The notes: generated by a model from the sequence alone, not told the origin. A DNA stretch of 6,009 nucleotides from an uncultured Ruminococcus sp. (GCA_902773035.1 CACYDB010000014.1:1-6009); one strand, 5' to 3'. Shown: positions 1-5,884, counted from the stretch's first letter. Numbers and translations are program-made.

Positions 1-3
1 GGA

Positions 4-48
4 GCCCCGACAGCCAAAGCCGGTCGGGTGCCCCGACAGCCAGAGCCG
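4..48. repeat. Two copies of a GC-rich 19-bp direct repeat
   Basis: GCCCCGACAGCCAAAGCCG at 4-22 recurs at 30-48 with one mismatch (A17 versus G43), giving a 26-base period. Between the copies, GTCGGG (23-28) can pair either with CCCGAC at 6-11 or with CCCGAC at 32-37, so two mutually exclusive hairpins are possible. The array touches the window edge and may continue upstream. No open frame across it resembles a known protein. It could be the edge of a dispersed intergenic repeat, but that is a guess. Confidence 0.6.
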
Positions 49-135
49 CCTTTGGAAGCGTTTTCTTGTTTGGAAAGCTTCTTCAACGGCGGGGCTAAGG
101 TTTCATCTTTAGTTAATAGGACAAATTATTACAGC

Positions 136-166
136 AAACCGCCGTTTTTCAGCGGCGGTTTTTTGC
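136..166 (+). terminator. Rho-independent terminator of an upstream unit
   Basis: A nine-pair stem (136-144 with 153-161, GC core CCGCCG/CGGCGG) has a short T-rich loop and runs straight into a T-tract (TTTTTT at 159-164), with further T-rich sequence after it. It must end a plus-strand transcript that begins left of the window. Its position inside the long open frame covering bases 28-231 is one reason not to call that frame a gene. Confidence 0.85.
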
Positions 167-237
167 GTCATTTTTTAATTTTTTTGCCGATTTTTCGTGA
201 AAACTTAAATTTTCGGCTTATTTTTGATTAAAAGTTG

Positions 238-266
238 TTGACTATTTTTCACATTTGTGGTATGAT
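238..266 (+). promoter_or_regulatory. Promoter of the AbrB-glycosyltransferase unit
   Basis: The -35 TTGACT (238-243) and -10 TATGAT (261-266) are separated by exactly 17 bases. TG at 258-259 gives an extended -10. AT-rich sequence lies upstream. Transcription should start near base 273, about 25 bases before the first start codon. This is the strongest promoter-like match in the window. Confidence 0.8.
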
Positions 267-284
267 TTGTTATACTAATCATAC
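260..284. promoter_or_regulatory. Inverted repeat over the -10: candidate operator
   Basis: GTATGATT (260-267) and AATCATAC (277-284) are perfect 8-base inverted arms around a 9-base spacer. The left arm contains the -10 hexamer and the right arm lies just past the predicted start of transcription. A bound protein would block RNA polymerase. The first gene of the unit is an AbrB-type DNA-binding protein, so autorepression is the simplest inference; another repressor is possible. Confidence 0.6.
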
Positions 285-298
285 TTTGGGGTGATAAT

Positions 299-511
299 AT
301 GAATTCTATGAAGGGTAAATACGCGTGGACTGCGACTGTCGGCGAGAAAGGTCAGATAGTAATTCCCAAGCAGGCTCGCGACATTTTCAACATAAAATCG
401 GGCGACACGCTCCTCCTCCTCGGCGACGAGGAACGCGGCATAGCGATTCTGCCAAGCTCAGCGGTTTCCGACTTTTTCGGCAACGTTTTTGACGGAAAGG
501 GTGAAAAATAA
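299..511 (+). CDS. AbrB/SpoVT-domain (MazE-like) transcriptional regulator
   Basis: This is a 70-residue protein, a normal length for the AbrB/SpoVT family of small swapped-hairpin DNA-binding dimers, which includes AbrB, SpoVT and MazE-type antitoxins. The diagnostic stretch is at residues 14-41: VGEKGQIVIPKQARD followed by F.I..GD.L.LL. The C-terminal tail (about 50-70) is short and has no sensor domain. The start is supported by GGGGTG at 288-293, five bases before the ATG. The stop overlaps the next ATG as TAATG, so the glycosyltransferase is probably translationally coupled. An inverted repeat covering its promoter suggests self-regulation. No toxin gene lies beside it, which argues against an antitoxin role. 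The family call is strong; its targets are unknown. Confidence 0.88.
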   Translation: MNSMKGKYAWTATVGEKGQIVIPKQARDIFNIKSGDTLLLLGDEERGIAILPSSAVSDFFGNVFDGKGEK

Positions 512-1905
512 TGAAAAAAGTTTCGATTTTCACAATTCCCGCGCACGGCCACACCAACCCTCTGCTGCCTGTAGCGAGGGAGCTTGTCAGCCGCGGCAAC
601 GAGGTCAGGTTTTACTCCTTCGACGAATTTGAGGAAAAGGTAAAATCGACGGGAGCGAGGTTCGTTTCCTGCACACCCTATATGCCCGAAATCACCGAGG
701 ACGAAGTCAAAAACCTCAAAAAAGTTTCCACCACCGAGATGACTCTCCAGGACATACGCCTCACGCTGAGTATGAACGACTTTCTGGAAAAGGAGTTTAA
801 GGAGTTCAAGCCCGACGTCGTATATTCCGACTCCGTATGCTTCTGGGGCAAGCTTAACGCGTGGAAGTTCAAGGTGCCTCTCGTCGTATCCACAAGCACC
901 TTCGCGTTCAATATGCTGTCCTCAAAATATATGAAGCACAGCGGCGCGGAGCTTTTCGATATGATCTCGGGTCTGCCGAAGATTTCAAAGGAGCTCAAAA
1001 CCCTGCGACCTTACGGCTATGAGGTCAAAAGGGCGCTCGACCTTGTTCAGAGCGACAACAGCACCGACTCGATCGTCTACACCTCACGCCGCTTTCAGCC
1101 CTACGCGGAGAGCTTTTCCGACCACTACGCCTTTGTGGGACCATCTGTTTTCACGGACGCCGAGCCTCATAAGCAAAAAGACCGCAAGCTCGTATACATC
1201 TCCATGGGCACCGTTATCAACGACCGCCCCGACCTCTATAACAACTGCATTGAGGCGCTCGGTGATATGGACATCGACGTGATCATCTCCTGCGGAAACG
1301 AGCTTGATATGAAGAAAATCAGGACGCTACCCGATAATATAAAGATGTACCCGAGGGTCGATCAGCTCGACGTTCTGTCGAGGGCTGACGCGTTCATCAC
1401 CCACTGCGGAATGAACAGCGTCTCCGAGAGCTTGTATATGGCGACCCCGATGGCGCTTTATCCTCAGACAAGCGAGCAGCACGCCGTCGCGGCGAGGACA
1501 AAGGAAATCGGCGCGGGCGTTATGCTTCGTGACGACAGCGTCGAGGGTATAAAAAATGCCGTCACCGAGCTTCTCGGCAACAGCTCATACGCTAAAGCGG
1601 CAAAGGCTTGCAGCGATGACTTCCGCTCCTGCGCGGGAGTTAAGGGCGCGGCGGATTTCATACTCGGCGCTCCGCATAAGTCGGAGGGCACGGACGTGAT
1701 AAAGGAGCTTAACAAGCGCACGGGATTATTCACCCTTTGCTACTGGGCTGTAATAGTCGCGCTGATACTTTTATGCGGCTTTTTCATAGGCTGGAATCAC
1801 TTCTGGATCATCGGGCTTTTCGGAGGAATTCTGTCCTATCCCGCCTCACAGCTCGCCCAAAAACCGCTGTACAATCACATAATCAAATCAATCCGCAAAT
1901 CGTAA
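511..1905 (+). CDS. MGT/UGT-like glycosyltransferase with C-terminal membrane anchor
   Basis: A 464-residue GT-B glycosyltransferase of the macrolide-glycosyltransferase type (GT1, UGT-like), which uses a nucleotide sugar to glycosylate a small, often lipophilic acceptor. The N-terminal half opens with HGHTNP (12-17), where His12 aligns with the catalytic base of OleD-type enzymes. Asp107 in VVYSDS is the likely partner. The C-terminal half has the donor-binding signature HCGMNS...E...ATPM..YPQTSEQ at 298-323. The catalytic region ends near residue 390. Beyond it lies an unusual tail with two hydrophobic stretches (about 406-427 and 430-446) and a basic end, predicted to anchor the enzyme to the membrane. 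AAGGG lies about 9 bases before the ATG, which overlaps the AbrB stop. The substrate cannot be read from sequence; lipid glycosylation, or detoxification of an antibiotic as in characterised relatives, are both possible. Confidence 0.88.
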   Translation: MKKVSIFTIPAHGHTNPLLPVARELVSRGNEVRFYSFDEFEEKVKSTGARFVSCTPYMPEITEDEVKNLKKVSTTEMTLQDIRLTLSMNDFLEKEFKEFKPDVVYSDSVCFWGKLNAWKFKVPLVVSTSTFAFNMLSSKYMKHSGAELFDMISGLPKISKELKTLRPYGYEVKRALDLVQSDNSTDSIVYTSRRFQPYAESFSDHYAFVGPSVFTDAEPHKQKDRKLVYISMGTVINDRPDLYNNCIEALGDMDIDVIISCGNELDMKKIRTLPDNIKMYPRVDQLDVLSRADAFITHCGMNSVSESLYMATPMALYPQTSEQHAVAARTKEIGAGVMLRDDSVEGIKNAVTELLGNSSYAKAAKACSDDFRSCAGVKGAADFILGAPHKSEGTDVIKELNKRTGLFTLCYWAVIVALILLCGFFIGWNHFWIIGLFGGILSYPASQLAQKPLYNHIIKSIRKS

Positions 1906-1933
1906 CGCGCGGTCAATGTTTTCTCATAAACAA

Positions 1934-1985
1934 CCCGACGGTACCTATTTATCAGATAGATACCGTCGGGAATTTTACTTTTGTA
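1934..1985. terminator. Hairpin terminator between convergent operons
   Basis: CCCGACGGTA (1934-1943) pairs perfectly with TACCGTCGGG (1961-1970). After one mismatch the stem continues with CTAT/ATAG (1945-1948 with 1956-1959). On the plus strand a T-rich run (AATTTTACTTTT) follows, ending the glycosyltransferase unit. On the minus strand the tail is weaker (TTGTTTATG), but the hairpin is correctly placed 45 bases beyond the GGGtGRT gene, so it probably serves both directions. Confidence 0.82.
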
Positions 1986-2014
1986 TTATTTCAAGCTGAT
2001 TTATCGAAACAATT

Positions 2015-3016
2015 TTACTTAACAGCTTCGTAAACAGCTACCGCGCAGGCAACAGTCGCGCCTACCATCGGGTTGTTACCCATACCCATAAGTCCCATCA
2101 TCTCAACGTGAGCGGGAACTGATGATGAGCCTGCGAACTGAGCGTCGCCGTGCATACGTCCCATTGAGTCTGTAAGACCGTAGGAAGCGGGGCCCGCGCC
2201 CATATTATCGGGATGGAGCGTACGGCCTGTGCCGCCGCCTGAAGCAACTGAGAAGTAAGCAACGCCGTTCTCGATAGCCCACTTCTTGTATGTGCCTGCT
2301 ACGAGATGCTGGAAACGTGTCGGGTTGGTGGAGTTACCTGTGATGGAAACGCCTACGTTTTCCTTCTGCATAATAGCTACGCCCTCGCGAACATCGTCAG
2401 CGCCGTAGCAGCGTACAGCGGCTCTCTCGCCGTCGGAGTACGGAGTCTCCTTGACAACCTTGAGCTCGCCTGTGAAATAATCAAACTCAGTCTGAACATA
2501 AGTGAAGCCGTTGATTCTCGAAATGATATAAGCGGCGTCCTTGCCGAGACCGTTAAGGATAACGCGGAGAGGTTCTTTTCTCGCCTTGTTAGCGTTACGG
2601 GCGATACCGATAGCGCCTTCAGCGGCGGCGAAGCTCTCGTGACCCGCGAGGAACGCGAAGCACTTTGTCTCGTCTCTGAGAAGCATAGCGCCGAGGTTAC
2701 CGTGACCCTGACCTACGTTTCTCTGCTCAGCAACAGAACCCGGGATACAGAAAGCCTCAAGTCCGATACCGATAGCCTCAGCGGCGTCGGCGGCGGTCTT
2801 TACGCCCTTCTTGAGCGCAACCGCGCATCCGAGTGTATAAGCCCAGCCTGCGTTCTCAAACGCGATAGGCTGAACGCCCTTTACGATGTCGTAGGGGTTG
2901 AAGCCCTTGTCAACGCAAAGCTGTCTTGCCTCTTCAAGATCTTTAATACCATACTCAGCAAGGCATTTCTCAATCTTAGGCATTCTTCTTTCCATACTTT
3001 CAAATGATACTGCCAT
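2015..3016 (-). CDS. GGGtGRT-family protein of unknown function
   Basis: A 333-residue protein with the eponymous GGGTGRT motif at residues 260-266, followed by a glycine- and methionine-rich C-terminus (HPDNMGAGPASYG, MGRMHGDAQ, MMGLMGMGNNPMVGA). That C-terminus identifies the conserved GGGtGRT family of bacteria and archaea, whose biochemical role is not established as far as I know. It has seven cysteines (18, 34, 64, 90, 119, 203, 324), no signal peptide and no clear membrane helix, so it is probably cytoplasmic. GQGHGN (103-108) is another conserved-looking glycine/histidine patch. AAGGGAGG ends nine bases before the ATG. It follows a NifU-like scaffold gene after only 20 bases, so the two are almost certainly cotranscribed. 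An Fe-S or other metal-linked role is an inference from that partner. No truncation is seen. Confidence 0.9.
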   Translation of the reverse strand: MAVSFESMERRMPKIEKCLAEYGIKDLEEARQLCVDKGFNPYDIVKGVQPIAFENAGWAYTLGCAVALKKGVKTAADAAEAIGIGLEAFCIPGSVAEQRNVGQGHGNLGAMLLRDETKCFAFLAGHESFAAAEGAIGIARNANKARKEPLRVILNGLGKDAAYIISRINGFTYVQTEFDYFTGELKVVKETPYSDGERAAVRCYGADDVREGVAIMQKENVGVSITGNSTNPTRFQHLVAGTYKKWAIENGVAYFSVASGGGTGRTLHPDNMGAGPASYGLTDSMGRMHGDAQFAGSSSVPAHVEMMGLMGMGNNPMVGATVACAVAVYEAVK

Positions 3017-3036
3017 AGTTTAAGTCCTCCCTTACC

Positions 3037-3729
3037 TTATTCTTCACGCGGGTCGATATACTTCGCCGCGCCGTCGAAGCGGCCGTACTGACCGATGTTG
3101 TTCTTGTAAGCCTCGTCGGGTGATACGCCGTGGCGGATATCCTCGAGCATCTTGCCGAGCTTGAGGAACTGATAGCCGCAAACCTCGTCGTTCTCGTCGA
3201 GAGCGGTTTTAAGGACATAGCCCTCTGCCATTTCCATATAACGTACGCCCTTTTTGTTTGTTGAGTACATTGTACCAACCTGGCTTCTGAGACCTTTACC
3301 GAGATCCTCAAGACCCGCGCCGATCGGGAGTCCGCCCTCGGAGAAGGCAGTCTGGCTTCTGCCGTATACGAGCTGGAGGAAGATGTTCTTCATCGCAACG
3401 TTGATAGCGTCACAAACAAGGTCTGTGTTAAGGCACTCGAGAAGAGTCTTGTTCGGGAGGATCTCCGCCGCCATAGCCGCGGAATGAGTCATACCCGAGC
3501 AGCCGATTGTCTCTACCAGAGCCTCCTCAACGATTCCGTCCTTGACGTTGAGTGTGAGCTTGCAGGCGCCCTGCTGAGGCGCGCACCAACCGATACCGTG
3601 GGAAAGACCGCTGATATCCTTGATGTCGTATGATTTCACCCATTTGCCCTCTTCGGGGATGGGAGCAGGACCGTGCTTAGGACCCTTTGCTACTGTACAC
3701 ATGTTTTCTACTTCTTTTGAATAAAGCAT
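3037..3729 (-). CDS. NifU/IscU-like iron-sulfur cluster scaffold homologue
   Basis: A 230-residue protein. Residues about 57-98 match the NifU N-terminal/IscU core: KLTLNVKDGIVEEALVETIG then C77 in GCSG, then THSAAMAAEIL and NKTLLE. IscU proteins assemble Fe-S clusters on three cysteines and an Asp. Here C77 matches the middle one, but the usual CGD motif before the core is absent: Q52 and G54 fall in place of Cys and Asp, with C49 and C56 nearby. The third cysteine may be C99 or C106. The protein is about 100 residues longer than IscU, with an extra C-terminal part (about 130-230). The start has AAAGGAG with about ten bases to the ATG; an internal ATG at residue 10 has a poorer ribosome site. 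It is the first gene of a two-gene operon with the GGGtGRT gene. It may be a specialised scaffold rather than the housekeeping one. Confidence 0.82.
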   Translation of the reverse strand: MLYSKEVENMCTVAKGPKHGPAPIPEEGKWVKSYDIKDISGLSHGIGWCAPQQGACKLTLNVKDGIVEEALVETIGCSGMTHSAAMAAEILPNKTLLECLNTDLVCDAINVAMKNIFLQLVYGRSQTAFSEGGLPIGAGLEDLGKGLRSQVGTMYSTNKKGVRYMEMAEGYVLKTALDENDEVCGYQFLKLGKMLEDIRHGVSPDEAYKNNIGQYGRFDGAAKYIDPREE

Positions 3730-3761
3730 TTTGTACTAGCTCCTTTCATTTTTCTTGTGAC

Positions 3762-3779
3762 ATCGGACGTATCCGATAC
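3762..3779. promoter_or_regulatory. Overlapping palindromes in the 5' UTR: candidate operator
   Basis: Read on the minus strand, GTATCGGATACGTCCGAT holds two overlapping perfect inverted repeats. One is GTATC-G-GATAC (3769-3779). The other is ATCGGA-N4-TCCGAT (3762-3777). It lies between the predicted transcription start (near 3786) and the ribosome site of the NifU-like gene. A dimeric repressor site is the simplest reading; an Fe-S-sensing Rrf2-type regulator would suit the operon but no known consensus is matched. Confidence 0.5.
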
Positions 3780-3792
3780 TATACACAGTTTT

Positions 3793-3821
3793 ATTATAAA
3801 TCAGAAAGAGCAACATTACAA
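3793..3821 (-). promoter_or_regulatory. Promoter of the NifU-like/GGGtGRT operon
   Basis: On the minus strand, TTGTAA (3821-3816) and a consensus TATAAT (3798-3793) are separated by 17 bases. Transcription should start near 3786, leaving a leader of about 57 bases that contains the double palindrome and the ribosome site. Confidence 0.7.
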
Positions 3822-3849
3822 TACTTTTTTCGTTATTTTTATCAAAATT

Positions 3850-3890
3850 CTCAGAAAAATTATCGGCTCGTTGTTAATTTCCGATTAATT
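3850..3890 (-). terminator. Probable terminator of the LytTR/membrane-protein operon
   Basis: On the minus strand ATCGG (3885-3881) pairs with CCGAT (3866-3862), extended by AATT/AATT with one bulged A, then followed by AATTTTT. The stem overlaps the last codons and the stop of the membrane protein, and the loop is long (14 bases), so it is weaker than the other terminators here. Its position, just before the next promoter on the same strand, fits. Confidence 0.5.
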
Positions 3891-4695
3891 CAGTCTTTGG
3901 GCGATCAAACGTCTTTTTTTCAAAGTTAAAGCGAATCTTTTCCTTCAAATACTGATAGTCTCTTTCGTCAGTTTCCTTGTTCGTTTCAGCGTCATCGTAC
4001 ATCCTTTCATAATTTTCCTTTTTGTATATTGTGCTTTCAATTCCGACAGCCGAGCACATATCCCTGTCTCCGTACAACACAAACGGTGAATTTTTAAGCT
4101 CGGTTGAATAACCTCCGCCAACTCCGAAACCGAATTCATCTCCTTGACGACTATCAAGATTCTGCGCGTCCATTTCGATACAGCTGACTTTATTCAAATT
4201 ATCGTCCTCTCCAATGTATTCAACAAAAATCACATACTCGCAGCTTTTGCTGTTTATGTCAATAATTCCATTAAACGCTTTATTATAGCAAAGCGTATAT
4301 CTAAAATACTTACTTTGCTGAGTATAGCTTTCAAAATCTTTGTTTTTTTCCAGTTCTTCAAGGGTAAAATCCATTTCTGTGTCCTGAGCCTGCACAAAGT
4401 CATAACCCGACAAAAACCAAAACGTACTAAATGAATACGAACCGATATTTATTTGCTTGTTTGTCAGCTTCATCGAGCATAAAAACGACAGAATCACCAG
4501 TATTATACACGCGAACCTCGGCATAATCAGTTTTATTCTGTGCTTTTTTTCGGGATTCTGCATACGCTTGTTGATTATATATGAGTAGACTAAAAAGTAG
4601 AAAACTGTCAGAATCGCTCCGCCTGCCGCCGTACAGATAAGCACAAACAAAAGCGGCTCTGTATTATGTGTTATAAAATTAATAATTCCTGCCAT
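3874..4695 (-). CDS. Unrecognised membrane protein with extracytoplasmic domain
   Basis: A 273-residue protein that I do not recognise. Two hydrophobic segments lie near the N-terminus (about 14-40 and 61-74), separated by a strongly basic loop (NKRMQNPEKKHRIK). By the positive-inside rule the loop is cytoplasmic, and residues 75-273 lie outside the membrane. The outer part is polar and acidic, with aromatic residues and four cysteines (136, 152, 172, 214), a glycine patch GFGVGGG (189-195), and a charged C-terminus (about 225-268). The gene is visibly richer in A and T than its neighbours, which may indicate recent acquisition or relaxed constraint. It follows the LytTR gene after eight bases, and its ribosome site includes that gene's stop. 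Stand-alone LytTR proteins often pair with small membrane partners such as DUF3021 proteins; this one is larger and does not look like DUF3021. A role as sensor or inhibitor of the LytTR protein is an inference. Confidence 0.75.
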   Translation of the reverse strand: MAGIINFITHNTEPLLFVLICTAAGGAILTVFYFLVYSYIINKRMQNPEKKHRIKLIMPRFACIILVILSFLCSMKLTNKQINIGSYSFSTFWFLSGYDFVQAQDTEMDFTLEELEKNKDFESYTQQSKYFRYTLCYNKAFNGIIDINSKSCEYVIFVEYIGEDDNLNKVSCIEMDAQNLDSRQGDEFGFGVGGGYSTELKNSPFVLYGDRDMCSAVGIESTIYKKENYERMYDDAETNKETDERDYQYLKEKIRFNFEKKTFDRPKTELIGN

Positions 4696-4699
4696 AATT

Positions 4700-4706
4700 C
4701 CTCCTA
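4700..4706 (-). promoter_or_regulatory. Ribosome site overlapping the LytTR stop codon
   Basis: TAGGAGG on the minus strand contains the TAG stop of the LytTR gene (4706-4704) and is the Shine-Dalgarno of the membrane-protein gene, only four bases from its ATG. This arrangement favours reinitiation and fixed-ratio translation of the two proteins. Confidence 0.75.
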
Positions 4707-5150
4707 TATGCCGAAAAACTCTTTAAAACGGTTAAAATAGCTCCGCGTTACGTCAACCGTGCTTTTGTCCTCGAGCGTAAGAATGTATTTGCTCGAAAAG
4801 GTCGGGCGGATGCTCTTGATCCTCTTGACCGCAACGATTACGCTGTTGCTGATTCTTAAGAATTCCGAGGGATTCAGAAGCCCCTCAAGCCTGATAAGTC
4901 TTTCGGAAATCTTGTATTCCTCGCTCATTGTATGAAGCACAACGTCGCTGCCGAAGGTTTCGATAAACACAATCTCGCTGACGGGCACGGGACTGAGAGT
5001 GTCATTCCTTCTGCCCATAAGAAAGTCGGCAAAGCCGTTTTCCTCGGTGAGCACAAGAGAGGATGAGTTGTCAATTTCAACCCCCTTTTCCTCAAGCTCG
5101 GAAGCGATTTCGTCGTATCTTTCCCGACTCACCATAAGTTTGATTTTCAT
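4704..5150 (-). CDS. Stand-alone LytTR-type DNA-binding regulator
   Basis: A 148-residue transcription factor. Residues about 53-148 form a LytTR domain, the beta-rich DNA-binding module of AgrA and LytR-type response regulators. Supporting stretches are PVSEIVFIETFGSDVVLHT (56-74), ISERLIRLEG (81-90), FLRISNSVIVAVKRIKSI (97-114) and the closing strand-helix STVDVTRSYFNRFKEFFG. The N-terminal 50 residues are a short alpha/beta piece, not a receiver domain with a phosphorylated Asp, so it is not a classical response regulator. AAGGAGG six bases before the ATG supports the start. It is cotranscribed with the membrane protein downstream, which may control it. LytTR sites are usually spaced direct repeats, and I saw no convincing pair at its own promoter. 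Confidence 0.88.
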   Translation of the reverse strand: MKIKLMVSRERYDEIASELEEKGVEIDNSSSLVLTEENGFADFLMGRRNDTLSPVPVSEIVFIETFGSDVVLHTMSEEYKISERLIRLEGLLNPSEFLRISNSVIVAVKRIKSIRPTFSSKYILTLEDKSTVDVTRSYFNRFKEFFGI

Positions 5151-5176
5151 TTTATTCCTCCTTACAAGCTTGCGGG

Positions 5177-5208
5177 ATTATATTATCACCAAAGAGTTTT
5201 CCGTTCAA
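5177..5208 (-). promoter_or_regulatory. Candidate promoter of the LytTR operon
   Basis: On the minus strand, TTGAAC (5208-5203) is followed after 17 bases by TAATAT (5185-5180) preceded by TG, an extended -10. A perfect TATAAT (5182-5177) overlaps it, but at a 20-base spacing. No terminator is evident between the Crp/Fnr gene and this point, so readthrough from upstream may also contribute. Confidence 0.5.
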
Positions 5209-5248
5209 CACTTTTCACATACCTTGCATAATACAGCGTATAACTTAC

Positions 5249-5875
5249 TTATCCCTGAGCCTGCTCTTCCAGCTTTTTTCTGTCCTTTACTACAATCTTC
5301 CTGTACTCCGTGCTGATTATTCCCTCTTTTTTCAGGCGAATGAGTATCTTGCTGACGGTCACTCTGTTGACTCCGACGTTGCCGGCGATCTCCTCGTGCG
5401 TGAGGCTGACGACCTCCTTGCCGTTTTCAACTGAGATATTCTGCAACAAAAGTCTGGCTATACGCCCGTCAGCCTTCAAAAACGTCATAACGTCGAGCTG
5501 GTCTGAGAGCTGGCGCACGCGCGACGCCTGTATCTTCAGGATCTCGAGGGCGAGTCTGGGGCTCTCGTGAATCAGAGAGAGAAGCTTCTGCTCGTCTATG
5601 ACCACAAGCTCGCAGCCTGACAAAGCGCTCGCCGAGCTTACCCTCGGCATTTTGTCAAAGAACGCCGCCTCGCCTATTACCTCTCCCCTGGAAGCAGTAT
5701 TGAGGGTACGCTCGATTCCGTCGGGCGAGGTCATATACACCCTCACGCTTCCCTTTTTGATATAGTAAAAGCTTCCTGCGGTGTCGCCCTGATAGTAGAT
5801 TATCTCTCCCTTGGAAAACCTTCTGACAGGGTTGATACCGTCAAAAATCCTCTGGATTTCGCTTTGCTTTTCCAT
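5249..5875 (-). CDS. Crp/Fnr-family transcriptional regulator
   Basis: A 208-residue protein, the usual length for the family. It has an N-terminal cyclic-nucleotide-binding-like beta-barrel (about 17-100), a dimer helix (about 105-133) and a C-terminal winged helix (about 134-208). Barrel landmarks are GEIIYYQGD (23-31), G..FYYIKKGSVRVY and GEVIGEAAFFDKMPR.SSA (64-82). The last resembles the phosphate-binding cassette of CRP, but Val79 follows the Arg where CRP has Ser, so cAMP binding is doubtful. The recognition helix reads NRVTVSKIL (170-178), with Val in place of the Glu of CRP and FNR, predicting a different DNA site. No N-terminal cysteine cluster like that of FNR is present with this start. 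The start at 5875 is chosen because GGGGGAG lies nine bases upstream and the promoter lies beyond it. The effector is unknown. It is divergent from a leuC-like gene. Confidence 0.9.
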   Translation of the reverse strand: MEKQSEIQRIFDGINPVRRFSKGEIIYYQGDTAGSFYYIKKGSVRVYMTSPDGIERTLNTASRGEVIGEAAFFDKMPRVSSASALSGCELVVIDEQKLLSLIHESPRLALEILKIQASRVRQLSDQLDVMTFLKADGRIARLLLQNISVENGKEVVSLTHEEIAGNVGVNRVTVSKILIRLKKEGIISTEYRKIVVKDRKKLEEQAQG

Positions 5876-5884
5876 AAACTCACA

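Noticed and set aside
186..217. A possible second terminator, GCCGA/TCGGC followed by TTATTTTT
   Set aside because: There are only five base pairs with a loop of more than 20 bases, so it is not convincing beside the strong terminator just upstream.
28..231. A 67-codon plus-strand open frame before the AbrB gene
   Set aside because: It runs through the strong terminator at 136-166, has no good ribosome site, begins with a non-ATG codon inside the tandem repeat, and its product resembles no family I know.
678..998. A 106-codon minus-strand open frame within the glycosyltransferase gene
   Set aside because: It lies antisense to conserved coding sequence and has no recognisable product.
2306..3007. 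A 233-codon plus-strand open frame opposite the GGGtGRT gene
   Set aside because: It is a shadow of the well-supported minus-strand gene, with no family match, ribosome site or promoter.
5192..5209. A LytTR-like half-site (TCCGTTCAA) near the LytTR promoter
   Set aside because: It is a single imperfect match; no second direct repeat at the usual spacing was found.
5151..5248. A terminator for the Crp/Fnr gene
   Set aside because: Only a four-pair ATAC/GTAT hairpin without a T-tract is present; readthrough into the LytTR operon cannot be excluded.
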